DNA of 64,000 nt. It comes from an uncultured Endomicrobiia bacterium (GTDB lineage: Bacteria; Elusimicrobiota; Endomicrobiia; DTEH01). Position 1 is the stretch's first letter, and every line of letters begins with the position of its first letter. The stretch covers positions 96,641-160,640 of the forward strand of contig CALFVX010000001.1 of NCBI GenBank assembly GCA_937928765.1, written 5' to 3'. Position numbers and translations under genes: made by a program. This document shows, one piece after another, positions 43,758 to 52,050 of the stretch. The notes under the pieces were generated by a model. The model was not told the origin of the DNA and did not search any database. It saw nothing but the letters and a program-made list of their open reading frames with translations.

Positions 43758-44675
43758 ATGTTTAAAAAAGCTTTAAGATTAATAATTATCTTATCGATTT
43801 TTATACTCTTTTGTGTATTATATGCAGATAAATTAGAATATTTGTTGCCAGAAGAATACAAGATATCTGATAAAGATCTAGAAATTATTTTTATAGATGT
43901 TGGTCAAGGAGATTCTACACTAGTTATTACTCCTAATAAGAAAACAATTTTAATAGATGCCCCAGGCATACCATATTGGTCAAAAATATATTCTTTAGAA
44001 CCTGCTGAAAATATAGTTTTGGATTATTTATATTCAAGAAATATTAACAAATTAGATTTTATTATAGTTTCTCATCCACACGGAGATCATTTTGGTGGCA
44101 TGTTTGATATCTTAAATTCTTTAAAAATAGAAAATTTTATTGATAACGGATATGTGGAAGGTGACCCTAACTATGTTAATTTGTTAGAGATAGTTGATAA
44201 AAAAGAAATTCCTTATGATCAGTTAAAAGAAGGTGATTTTTTAGAAATAGATAATGAAGTTTTTATTAAAGTATTTTTTCCACCTAAAAAAGGCTTTATC
44301 TTTGAAGGAGCAAATAATTCATCGTTAGTTTTTAAATTGTTGTATGGAAATTTTTCTATTTTGTTTACAGCAGATATTGAAGTAGAGGTTGAAAATTATC
44401 TTTGTTCAAAATATAAAAAAGAAATAAAAAGTGTAGTTTTAAAAGTACCACATCATGGTTCAAGAACTTCTTCAAGTAGTAGGTTTATTAAAACTGTATC
44501 TCCAGAAGCAGCAGTAATAATGTGTGCAAAAAACAATCCTTTTGGTCATCCACATCAGGAAGTAATAAGCAGATATTTGAAATTTAAAATAGAACTTTAT
44601 AGAACAGATATAGATGGTGATATAAAAATTTTGACTAACGGAAAACAATATACAATAATTCCAAATTTAAAGTGA
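43758..44675 (+). CDS. ComEC-like metallo-beta-lactamase hydrolase, membrane-anchored or secreted
   Basis: Stand-alone homologue of the ComEC C-terminal MBL domain. An N-terminal hydrophobic helix (residues 5-23) suggests a signal anchor or uncleaved signal, placing the enzyme outside the cytoplasmic membrane. The fold starts 'LEIIFIDVGQGDSTLVITP'. The metal motif HxHxDH reads 'SHPHGDHFGG' at about 104-113, followed by 'FTADIEVEVENYL' and 'VLKVPHHGSRTSSSSRFI'. Its 305 residues match single-domain relatives, and the Competence transmembrane domain is absent. Possible substrates are DNA or phosphodiesters; this is unproven. It sits 18 bases after the cyclase pair and may share their transcript. 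Confidence 0.87.
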   Translation: MFKKALRLIIILSIFILFCVLYADKLEYLLPEEYKISDKDLEIIFIDVGQGDSTLVITPNKKTILIDAPGIPYWSKIYSLEPAENIVLDYLYSRNINKLDFIIVSHPHGDHFGGMFDILNSLKIENFIDNGYVEGDPNYVNLLEIVDKKEIPYDQLKEGDFLEIDNEVFIKVFFPPKKGFIFEGANNSSLVFKLLYGNFSILFTADIEVEVENYLCSKYKKEIKSVVLKVPHHGSRTSSSSRFIKTVSPEAAVIMCAKNNPFGHPHQEVISRYLKFKIELYRTDIDGDIKILTNGKQYTIIPNLK

Positions 44676-44694
44676 TTATTTTGTTTTTAAACTA

Positions 44695-44721
44695 TTGAAA
44701 TTTTTTTTAATAAATTATAAA
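44695..44721 (+). promoter_or_regulatory. Candidate promoter for the tRNA cluster
   Basis: TTGAAA and TATAAA are separated by 15 bases, about 55 bases before tRNA-Lys. The short spacer and AT-rich context make this a weak call. Confidence 0.25.
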
Positions 44722-44776
44722 AAATTAAAAATATAGTATTTTTTAATAACAAAAATTTTTCAACCAAATTTTTTAT

Positions 44777-44849
44777 GGGCCCGTAGCTCAGCTGGCAGAG
44801 CACCGGCCTTTTAAGCCGGGTGTCGAGAGTTCGAATCTCTCCGGGCTCA
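44777..44849 (+). tRNA. tRNA-Lys (anticodon TTT)
   Basis: Acceptor GGGCCCG pairs with CGGGCTC (one G-T), the anticodon stem is CCGGC/GCCGG with loop CTTTTAA, the T loop is TTCGAAT and the discriminator is A. CCA is not encoded. First of four closely spaced tRNAs. Confidence 0.97.
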
Positions 44850-44865
44850 GTTTTTTGTAGAGCAT

Positions 44866-44940
44866 GGTGGTTGTAGCTCAACCGGATAGAGCACCTGGCT
44901 GTGGCCCAGGTTGTTGCGGGTTCGACTCCCGTCAACCACC
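44866..44940 (+). tRNA. tRNA-His (anticodon GTG)
   Basis: Acceptor GTGGTTG pairs with CAACCAC. An extra 5' G opposite the C discriminator gives the G-1 identity element of tRNA-His. Anticodon stem CCTGG/CCAGG with loop CTGTGGC; T arm GCGGG-TTCGACT-CCCGT. Confidence 0.96.
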
Positions 44941-44964
44941 CAAAAAATTAAGCTTGCAATTAAT

Positions 44965-45036
44965 GGGCGGTTAGCTCAGCGGGAGAGCGCCCGGTTTACA
45001 CCCGGAAGGTCAGAGGTTCAAATCCTCTACCGCCCA
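44965..45036 (+). tRNA. tRNA-Val (anticodon TAC)
   Basis: Acceptor GGGCGGT pairs fully with ACCGCCC; discriminator A. The anticodon loop is TTTACAC. The anticodon stem has four clean pairs plus a C-A mismatch at its outer position. T arm AGAGG-TTCAAAT-CCTCT. CCA is not encoded. Confidence 0.95.
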
Positions 45037-45067
45037 GATTTAAAATGCAAATTTTAAAAAATTATGT

Positions 45068-45143
45068 GGGCTCGTGGTGTAGCTTGGTTTAACACACTGG
45101 CCTGTCAAGCCAGAGATCGCGGGTTCAAATCCCGTCGGGCCCG
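45068..45143 (+). tRNA. tRNA-Asp (anticodon GTC)
   Basis: Acceptor GGGCTCG pairs with CGGGCCC (one T-G), anticodon stem CTGGC/GCCAG with loop CTGTCAA, T arm GCGGG-TTCAAAT-CCCGT and the expected G discriminator for Asp. Last of the four-tRNA cluster, 22 bases before the ABC ATPase gene. Confidence 0.96.
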
Positions 45144-45165
45144 TATTTTATAAAGGAGAAGTTTT

Positions 45166-46269
45166 ATGGCAGAAGTAATTTTAGAAAATGTAGTAAAAAG
45201 ATTTGACAATACCACTGTAGTAAAAAATATTAGTTTAGAGATAAAAGATAAAGAATTTGCTATTTTAGTAGGACCTTCTGGTTGTGGAAAAACTACTACA
45301 TTGCGAATGATTGCTGGTCTTGAGTATATTACTGAAGGAAAGATTTATATTGATGGTAAACTTGTAAATAATGTCCCACCTAAAGATAGAGATATTGCTA
45401 TGGTGTTTCAAAACTATGCTTTATATCCCCATATGAAAGTTTATGATAATATGGCATTTGGGCTGAAAATTCGTGGATATTCGAAGAAAGAAATTTATCA
45501 ACGTGTTTGTGAAGCAGCAGAAATTTTGGGTATTACCCATCTTTTAAATAGATACCCAAAAGAACTTTCTGGTGGGCAAAGACAGAGAGTTGCTGTTGGA
45601 CGTGCAATTGTAAGAAAACCTAAAGTTTTTTTATTTGACGAACCGTTGTCAAACTTAGACGCAAAACTTAGAGTACAAATGCGTGCTGAACTTAAAAAAT
45701 TACACGAACGTCTACAAACTACAATAATCTATGTAACACATGATCAGATTGAAGCAATGACTATGGGAAGTAAAATTTGTGTTATGAAAGATGGAGTAAT
45801 ACAACAAGTTGATTCTCCTATTAATTTATATGATTATCCTAAAAATAAATTTGTAGCTGGTTTTATAGGAACTCCACCAATGAATTTTGTTGAAGTTAAT
45901 GTTGTTAAAGAAAACGGTGGCATTTATTTTGATGAAGGAAATTTTAAATTAAAGTGTCCACAAAATTATGAAAATAAATTACTAAATTATGTAGATAAAA
46001 AAATAATTTTAGGTATAAGAGCCGAACATATATATGATAAACTTTTCTATAATAATCCAGTAAAAGAAGGCACTGTTGCGACATTAACTGTTGATCTTAT
46101 TGAACCTATGGGTTCAGAAACTTATCTTCATCTAAATAGCGGTAAAAATATTTTTGTTGTTAAGGCTGACCCACACAATACAGCAAAAACTAATCAAGTA
46201 ATAGAGGTTGTCTTTAATATAGACAAAACACATTTATTTGATATAGAAACAGAACAAAGGATAAATTAG
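45166..46269 (+). CDS. ABC transporter ATP-binding protein, MalK/UgpC/MsmX type
   Basis: ATPase subunit of the CUT1 family that energises sugar, oligosaccharide or glycerol-phosphate importers. Walker A 'GPSGCGKTT' is at about 36-44, the Q-loop in 'VFQNYALYPHM', signature LSGGQRQRVAVGRA at about 133, Walker B 'VFLFDEPLSNLDAKLR', and the H-loop in 'YVTHDQIEAMT'. A C-terminal TOBE/OB regulatory domain (about 240-367) is present. Length 367 is normal. A good AAAGGAG site precedes the ATG. No permease or solute-binding genes are adjacent, so it may serve several importers in trans, as MsmX does in Bacillus. It is convergent with the DUF6485 gene, three bases away. Confidence 0.93.
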   Translation: MAEVILENVVKRFDNTTVVKNISLEIKDKEFAILVGPSGCGKTTTLRMIAGLEYITEGKIYIDGKLVNNVPPKDRDIAMVFQNYALYPHMKVYDNMAFGLKIRGYSKKEIYQRVCEAAEILGITHLLNRYPKELSGGQRQRVAVGRAIVRKPKVFLFDEPLSNLDAKLRVQMRAELKKLHERLQTTIIYVTHDQIEAMTMGSKICVMKDGVIQQVDSPINLYDYPKNKFVAGFIGTPPMNFVEVNVVKENGGIYFDEGNFKLKCPQNYENKLLNYVDKKIILGIRAEHIYDKLFYNNPVKEGTVATLTVDLIEPMGSETYLHLNSGKNIFVVKADPHNTAKTNQVIEVVFNIDKTHLFDIETEQRIN

Positions 46270-46272
46270 TTA

Positions 46273-46473
46273 TTATTTTTGTATAGAGATAAAATATTCT
46301 ATACTTCTGTTATATATCTTTTCTTTATCTTTTGAAAAAAAACATCCAGGCAGTTCATTGTTTTTTCTGTGATAAACTACACATTCACAACATTTACCTT
46401 TTCTTGTACAAGGTTCATAAGTACAACTACAAAAGTTTAAATTTTTTTGTATATTACAATTTTGTTGTAACAT
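46273..46473 (-). CDS. Small Cys-rich DUF6485 family protein
   Basis: A 66-residue protein with the family pattern 'CSCTYEPCTRKGKCCECVVY' followed by 'HRKNNELPGCFFSKDKEK' and 'YNRSIEYFI'. Eight or so cysteines in CxC, CxxxxxCC.C spacing suggest zinc or an iron-sulfur cluster; the function is unknown. The recognisable family string and a GTGAGG ribosome site eight bases upstream of the ATG support it as a real gene rather than a shadow. It reads in the same direction as the YfhO-like gene but is separated from its stop by about 106 bases. Confidence 0.82.
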   Translation of the reverse strand: MLQQNCNIQKNLNFCSCTYEPCTRKGKCCECVVYHRKNNELPGCFFSKDKEKIYNRSIEYFISIQK

Positions 46474-46579
46474 TTTTTATACCTCACATAATATAAGTTT
46501 TTTAAATTTTTTAGTTAATTTAATTATGTGTTAAGAAAAATTTATTTATTAATTATTTTTTATGACTTAAAAATTTTTG

Positions 46580-48733
46580 TTAATTTTGGTTTTCAAACAA
46601 ATACAAAATTATAAATAACAAAGATAATAATGTTAAAATACATCCAATTTTAAAACTTATAGGATCATAAAACAAATATATATAATTTTCACCTTGAGGA
46701 AGATAAATACCGCTCATAAAAATGTTACAGTGAAAAATTTTTGTTTTTTTATTATTTATAAAACATTTCCATCCAGGATAATAATTTTGTGAAATAACTA
46801 AAAATTGGGGATTAGAATTTGTAATCTTTGCAAAGATTTTGTTATAGACAAAACTTGAATAATGTATGATGAAATTATCTTTTTGACTTGAATTATTTTG
46901 TGAAAAAATAAGACTTTCTATTTTTTTCCCGTTATAAGAATGTATTATTGCTGTTTTCATAACTTCAAAATTTAAATTTTGAAGAATCTTTAAAGATTTT
47001 TCTATATCAGATTCAAAAATTATTTTTTCTGCTGGATATAATCGTGGCAGTACATATAAGTTTTCATAAATTTTTATATCATTAGTTTCTTTTTCTAATT
47101 TCCAATATTTTGTTTTATATTTTATTGCTGAAAGAACATATTTTGTATTTGCAATAGCAAAAAACACTGCTGAATCATCTAAAGAATTTCTTTTATAAAC
47201 GAAATCCATAAATTTAAAAAAATTTCTTAATTCTATATCTTGACCTCTAAAATTAGGTATTTTGTATTCTAAATTTATGTTGGAAAGCATATTGTCACGA
47301 AATTTAGTAAATCCGGAGTATAAATCTTTTCCTTTAAAAGCCATTGTTAGAATCTGTGTTAAAGGAGTATGAGCAATACGATAGCTGTAGTTATCTTCAA
47401 GATTTTTCTTAATAATAAAATTTATTGTTTCTGATTTCTCATCTAATATAGATTTAGGTAGCAACATACTTATCTTTGTATTATAAAAATAAAGTTCTGA
47501 AAAACAAATAAAAAATATAATATATGATATTTTTTTGTTGTGTTTTAAGGATTTTAAAAAAAAATGAACTCCATAAGAAGAAAACAAACTTAAGATGAAG
47601 ACATTTATGTAAACTATAGTAGATGGGAAACGAAAAATTCTTATTAATGGAAATATTTTATAAATCAATTTGTAAAAAAACGAGTTATCTCCCATCGCGA
47701 ACATTAAAACAAAAATAAAAGTTGTTAAGTAAAAAATTTTTTCTTTAAGGTTTTTGTTTGTAATTATTCCTAATGCTGATAGTAGCATTGCTACAAATCC
47801 AATATAAAAAGTATACAACCAATAATTAGTTAATGCAGGATATTTTTTAAAATCAAATTGCCAAAAATATGGATAAAAAAAGTTTAAAAAATCTTTGATA
47901 TTTAAAGAACCTAAAATTGTTGTATCTTTGTATTTCATGCCAAATTGAGAAAAACTTTTTATTTCTTCTCCTGAACGAGTAGTGTTATAGATAAATTCTA
48001 ATGTTGGCAAAAATTGTATTGCAGCAATAATTAGCGAAAATAAAATTGAAACTGAATATATTTTTATTGGCAAAAAAGATTTTTCTTCATACGATTTAAA
48101 TAATGAATAAAATAATAGAAATATTCCAGAATAAAACCACATTTGTGTATGCCCAGCAAGAAATTGTATTGCAATAGCTAAAGATAAAAAAATTATTTTT
48201 TTGTATTTAAAATTTTTAACAGCTAAGTGAAATAGAAGAAAGACAAATGGCAACCATATAATTGTAGCTAATACACTTAAAAATTCTACTCTACTTACCA
48301 TAAATCCGTTAAACGACCAAATAATACTTCCTAAAATAGAAGAGATTAAACTTAATTTTTTGGTTCTCAATAATAAAAACATAAATAGCATTGAAAGAAA
48401 AAAATGTGTTATTATAAAAATTTTATATGCACAAGCAAAATCTTTTACAATAATAAATATTATACTAAAAGGATAAAATACCTGAGATTGTATATTAGCC
48501 ATAAAAGGTGCTCCACAATGGTTATAATGATTCCATAGAGGTAAAAAATCTAAATAATAAGAACTGTTTTTAATGTTAGATAAAAAATAGTTAATAAAAA
48601 ATTTCCATGGTTTAAACTGAAGTGTTATATCTCTTTGAAAATATGTGAGATTTGTAAAAACAATTTTGTTAAAAAAAGTTATAACTAAAAATAATAAAAC
48701 GAAATAGATAATTATATTACTTACTTTTTTCAT
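46580..48733 (-). CDS. YfhO-like polytopic membrane protein
   Basis: A 717-residue membrane protein with about a dozen hydrophobic helices over residues 1-430, a soluble C-terminal domain (about 440-690) and a final helix near the C terminus ('IGCILTLLSLLFIILYLF'). Family-like landmarks are 'FFNKIVFTNLTYFQRD' near the start, 'PLWNHYNHCGAPFMANIQS' in the first loop and 'ISQNYYPGWKCFINNKK' before the last helix, which match the bacterial YfhO family of GT-C-fold proteins linked to cell-envelope or teichoic-acid glycosylation. The substrate is unknown. Its start overlaps the tatD-like gene by 17 bases, implying one transcript. Confidence 0.82.
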   Translation of the reverse strand: MKKVSNIIIYFVLLFLVITFFNKIVFTNLTYFQRDITLQFKPWKFFINYFLSNIKNSSYYLDFLPLWNHYNHCGAPFMANIQSQVFYPFSIIFIIVKDFACAYKIFIITHFFLSMLFMFLLLRTKKLSLISSILGSIIWSFNGFMVSRVEFLSVLATIIWLPFVFLLFHLAVKNFKYKKIIFLSLAIAIQFLAGHTQMWFYSGIFLLFYSLFKSYEEKSFLPIKIYSVSILFSLIIAAIQFLPTLEFIYNTTRSGEEIKSFSQFGMKYKDTTILGSLNIKDFLNFFYPYFWQFDFKKYPALTNYWLYTFYIGFVAMLLSALGIITNKNLKEKIFYLTTFIFVLMFAMGDNSFFYKLIYKIFPLIRIFRFPSTIVYINVFILSLFSSYGVHFFLKSLKHNKKISYIIFFICFSELYFYNTKISMLLPKSILDEKSETINFIIKKNLEDNYSYRIAHTPLTQILTMAFKGKDLYSGFTKFRDNMLSNINLEYKIPNFRGQDIELRNFFKFMDFVYKRNSLDDSAVFFAIANTKYVLSAIKYKTKYWKLEKETNDIKIYENLYVLPRLYPAEKIIFESDIEKSLKILQNLNFEVMKTAIIHSYNGKKIESLIFSQNNSSQKDNFIIHYSSFVYNKIFAKITNSNPQFLVISQNYYPGWKCFINNKKTKIFHCNIFMSGIYLPQGENYIYLFYDPISFKIGCILTLLSLLFIILYLFENQN

Positions 48734-49505
48734 TATTTTGAAAACTATCTTTTAAAAATAGCCTTATTGCATTTTTGTCTAAAATATCTTCTAAAACATT
48801 AATATCTATTTTTTTAATTTCAGAAATTTTTTCTAACACATAATATAAGTTCAAAGGAGTATTGATTTTACCTCTTAGAGGTTGTGGGGATAAGTAAGGA
48901 GTATCTGTTTCTATTAAAATTTTTTCTACAGGAACATATTTTATAGTTTCCAAAATTACATTACTATTTTTAAAAGTTATTATACCAGTAAAACCCAAAT
49001 ACAAATCCAACTCTAAAATTTTATTTGCAAAATCATGTTTACTGCTAAAACAGTGAATTACGCCGTTTGAAACATTATTTTCTTTTAAAATGTTATAAAT
49101 TTCTTCTTCGCTATTTCGTGAATGAATTATAAGTGGCAAATTTTTTTCTTTTGCAAAATATATATGAGTTAAAAAGCAATTTATCTGCTTGTCTTTTGGT
49201 GATAAGTTATAATAGAAATCTAATCCTGTTTCTCCTATAGCTATTAACCTTCCTGTTAAATAAAGTTGATCATACATATCTATAAGATTTTTTTTACTGA
49301 AATTTTTAGAATTATGTGGATGTGTCCCTAAGCAAGCATATAAAAAATCATAAAGTTTATAATATTTCAAAAATAGGTCTACTTCTTGTTGAGTTTCACA
49401 TATACATAAAACACCTTTAAATCTATGATCTTTCAATTTTTCAAGTATATCCTTTATTTCAGGCAAAAGTCTTATATCAAAAAGATGAGTGTGCGTATCA
49501 AACAT
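48717..49505 (-). CDS. TatD family metal-dependent hydrolase
   Basis: TIM-barrel metallo-hydrolase of the TatD/YcfH group, associated with 3'-5' DNase activity and DNA quality control. Metal ligands are visible: 'DTHTHLFD' at residues 3-10, 'IGETGLDFYY' (Glu), 'LIIHSRNSEEE' (His), 'GVIHCFSS' (His) and 'IETDTPYLSP' (Asp). Length 262 is normal. It overlaps the upstream radical SAM gene by eight bases and the downstream YfhO-like gene by 17, so the three are translationally coupled. The physiological substrate is not determined by the sequence. Confidence 0.93.
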   Translation of the reverse strand: MFDTHTHLFDIRLLPEIKDILEKLKDHRFKGVLCICETQQEVDLFLKYYKLYDFLYACLGTHPHNSKNFSKKNLIDMYDQLYLTGRLIAIGETGLDFYYNLSPKDKQINCFLTHIYFAKEKNLPLIIHSRNSEEEIYNILKENNVSNGVIHCFSSKHDFANKILELDLYLGFTGIITFKNSNVILETIKYVPVEKILIETDTPYLSPQPLRGKINTPLNLYYVLEKISEIKKIDINVLEDILDKNAIRLFLKDSFQNNEKSK

Positions 49506-50844
49506 GTTCCACCATCTTTTTTTTAGAATTTAATTCTCTTACATAATCTTTTAGTTTTACAAATTCATCATAGCTACACCAAGCAGGAATTTTGCCTGGT
49601 ATACCGTTAAATAAAAATATTGAATTGTTGTATAAAAGCGGGTCTATACTTTCATCCAATCCTAATTTGTAGAACAATTTAGTTTTTGGAACTATAGATA
49701 GTTCGCACAATCTTATTCTTAAATTGTATCTTGAAATATAGTTTATTGAATTGTAAACATCTTCAACAGTTTCTGTTGACAAACCAGCAAGAATATATAC
49801 AGAGATTTCTTGTGGTTTATATCCTGCATATAATAAATTTTCTAAACCGTACTCAAATTCTTTTAGAGTTATTTTTTTATCAACTTTAGAATGTGTTAAA
49901 TCTGAGATTGTTTCTAAGCTTAATCTTGGATCTAAAAAATTAAGTTCTTTCATTAAAATTGCTAATTCTCTGTCTATAAATTTTGGATTTATTCCATTTG
50001 GTGTGTAAAATTTAAGCTTTAGATCTAATTTTGATATTTCTTTAAACAATTTTTTTATTAAATCTATATTTTTATGGTTAAATAAAGCATCGTCATAAAA
50101 AACGATATTTTTAGATCCAGTAGAAAAAGATAAAAATTTAATTTCTTCAATAAATTTATTTATCTCTTTATTTTCATATTTTGCTGTAATACTTTTAGAT
50201 GCACAATAATCACAGTTATAAAAACAACCGTAAGAGAATCTGGTTACAATGTAGTATACTTTTTTATAATAAGAATAATCAGGTGATGGAAAATTTTTAA
50301 AGTAATTATATTTTTTTATATTTTCAATATTTAAGTACTCTAATAATTCGTAAAAAAAACTTCTTTTAAATATCAAATCAACTTTATCAGCAAAAGTTTT
50401 TTCTGCATGCAGTGGAAGCAATATAGGGTAGTTTCCTCCAAGAAAAATTTTGCTTTTTGGTAAAATTTGTTTTACAAAATCCACAATTTCTTTAATGGCT
50501 TGGTACCAATATGTCATTGAAGATGTTATAACTACATAGTTAGCATCTTGATGGTTAAATAAAAAATTTTTTATTTTGTTTTCATCGATACCGTATCTTC
50601 TATAATTTATTGGAATATTTTTTAAAATTTCAGGTTTAGGAATTATCTTTGATGGAAACTTGCCGGTTCCATCTTGTTTAGCAGGCAGTTCTTCAAAATA
50701 ATTTCTGTCTAAACAATCAAGTAAAAAAACTTCAAAATTGTAATTTTTTAATATATTTGATAAATACAAAATTCCTAATGGTTTTAACCAAACATCGTAT
50801 GCACTAAAATCGTATATAGGAGGATTAATCAGAATAATTTTCAT
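49498..50844 (-). CDS. B12-binding-domain radical SAM protein
   Basis: N-terminal cobalamin-binding-like Rossmann domain (residues 1-170, starting 'MKIILINPPIYDFSAYDVW'), then a radical SAM domain with CxxxCxxC as 'CFYNCDYCASKS' at about 207-218 and the AdoMet-binding Gly-rich strand. The C-terminal 'GYKPQEISVYILAGLSTETV' and 'IVPKTKLFYKLGL' are frequent in class B radical SAM methyltransferases and related enzymes. I do not recognise a subfamily, so the reaction is unassigned. It is the first gene of a minus-strand set with tatD and yfhO, transcribed divergently from gmhA across a 114-base gap. Confidence 0.85.
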   Translation of the reverse strand: MKIILINPPIYDFSAYDVWLKPLGILYLSNILKNYNFEVFLLDCLDRNYFEELPAKQDGTGKFPSKIIPKPEILKNIPINYRRYGIDENKIKNFLFNHQDANYVVITSSMTYWYQAIKEIVDFVKQILPKSKIFLGGNYPILLPLHAEKTFADKVDLIFKRSFFYELLEYLNIENIKKYNYFKNFPSPDYSYYKKVYYIVTRFSYGCFYNCDYCASKSITAKYENKEINKFIEEIKFLSFSTGSKNIVFYDDALFNHKNIDLIKKLFKEISKLDLKLKFYTPNGINPKFIDRELAILMKELNFLDPRLSLETISDLTHSKVDKKITLKEFEYGLENLLYAGYKPQEISVYILAGLSTETVEDVYNSINYISRYNLRIRLCELSIVPKTKLFYKLGLDESIDPLLYNNSIFLFNGIPGKIPAWCSYDEFVKLKDYVRELNSKKKMVEHV

Positions 50845-50958
50845 AAAATGAAAATTTACAAAAAAACTTTGTTTATTTCAACATAATGATTACTCTTTAA
50901 ATTTTTGTATAAATTTTGTAAAAATTAAAAAATTTTTATTTTTAGGAGAAAAGTTTTT

Positions 50959-51531
50959 ATGAAAGAAAAAATTATAAATTTGTTAAATGAAAGTATTAAA
51001 GTAAAACAACTCTATGTTCAAAATGAAATACAGCTTGATGTCCTTTTTAAAGTTATAGAAAAAATAATAGATTGTTATAAAAAAAATAAGAAACTTATAG
51101 TATTTGGCAATGGTGGTTCTGCTGCAGACGCACAACATTTTGTTGCAGAACTTATAGGTAGATTTAAGAAAGAAAGAAAGCCTCTTAAAGCTATTTCTTT
51201 AACAACAAATACTTCTACTATAACTGCTTTATCTAACGATTATGGTTATGATATTTCTTTTAGTAGACAACTAGAAGCCTTTGCTGAAGAAGGTGATGTA
51301 GTTGTTGGGATTTCAACAAGTGGTAATGCAATAAATGTTTTAAGAGCCATAGAATTAGCAAAAAGTTTAGGTTGTATAACAGTTGGGTTAACTGGTGAAA
51401 AAGGAGGAAAACTTAAAGATATTGTTGATTATTGTATTAATGTTCCAACAAATGATACTCCAAGGATACAGGAGCTACATATTACGATAATACATATAAT
51501 ATGTGATATAGTAGAACAAAAAATTTTTTGA
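50959..51531 (+). CDS. gmhA: D-sedoheptulose-7-phosphate isomerase GmhA
   Basis: First enzyme of ADP-heptose synthesis, converting sedoheptulose 7-phosphate to heptose 7-phosphate. A single SIS domain with 'VFGNGGSAADAQHFVAELIG' at about 49-68, 'SLTTNTSTITALSNDYGYD', 'VVVGISTSGNAINVLRAIE' and the catalytic-helix 'DTPRIQELHITIIHIICD'. Length 190 is normal. AGGAG precedes the ATG. rfaE2 follows ten bases later; the kinase (hldA/rfaE1) and phosphatase (gmhB) are not in the window. The product points to LPS inner core or a heptose-containing surface glycan. Confidence 0.95.
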   Translation: MKEKIINLLNESIKVKQLYVQNEIQLDVLFKVIEKIIDCYKKNKKLIVFGNGGSAADAQHFVAELIGRFKKERKPLKAISLTTNTSTITALSNDYGYDISFSRQLEAFAEEGDVVVGISTSGNAINVLRAIELAKSLGCITVGLTGEKGGKLKDIVDYCINVPTNDTPRIQELHITIIHIICDIVEQKIF

Positions 51532-51540
51532 TAAATTATT

Positions 51541-52050
51541 ATGATTGTATCATTAAAAAAATTAAAAAAAATATTGTATAAATTAAAAAAAATAAAAAAG
51601 GAAATAGTTTTTACTAACGGATGTTTTGACATAATTCATTTAGGCCACATTACTTTACTTAAAAAAGCAAAAAGTTGTGGTGATGTTTTAATAGTAGGAC
51701 TAAACAGTGATAGTTCTGTAAAAAAATTAAAAGGTAAAAAACGGCCTATACTTCCACAGTATGAACGAGCAAGAATTATTGATAGTATAAGATATGTTGA
51801 CTATGTTATTATTTTTGACGAATTAACTCCTTATAAATTAATAACAGAACTTAAACCAGATATTTTAGTAAAAGGTGGAGATTATAAATTAAAAGATATA
51901 GTAGGTTGGGGGATAGTTCCTAAAATTATAAGAGTAAAGTTAGTTAAGAACAAATCTACAACTAATATTTTAGAAAAAATTAAAAAAATGTATTTAAAAG
52001 GTAAGAAAAATGGAATATGTAAAAGAGAAATGGTCAACAGAAGTTTTTAG
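51541..52050 (+). CDS. rfaE2: Heptose 1-phosphate adenylyltransferase (RfaE2/HldE C-terminal type)
   Basis: Nucleotidyltransferase that makes ADP-D-glycero-D-manno-heptose from heptose 1-phosphate and ATP. The cytidylyltransferase signature 'FTNGCFDIIHLGHITLL' contains the HxGH active site at about 34-37, followed by 'VGLNSDSSVKKLKG' and 'LVKGGDYKLKDIVGWGIV'. It is a stand-alone domain of 169 residues without the N-terminal kinase of fused HldE. Its last 13 codons overlap the acsD start by 41 bases, and those residues look like read-through rather than a conserved tail. Confidence 0.94.
   Translation: MIVSLKKLKKILYKLKKIKKEIVFTNGCFDIIHLGHITLLKKAKSCGDVLIVGLNSDSSVKKLKGKKRPILPQYERARIIDSIRYVDYVIIFDELTPYKLITELKPDILVKGGDYKLKDIVGWGIVPKIIRVKLVKNKSTTNILEKIKKMYLKGKKNGICKREMVNRSF

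Noticed and set aside
44687-44935. 82-residue minus-strand ORF ('MTGVEPATTWATARCSI...')
   Set aside because: It is antisense to tRNA-Lys and tRNA-His; this peptide string is a well-known artefact of tRNA genes read backwards.
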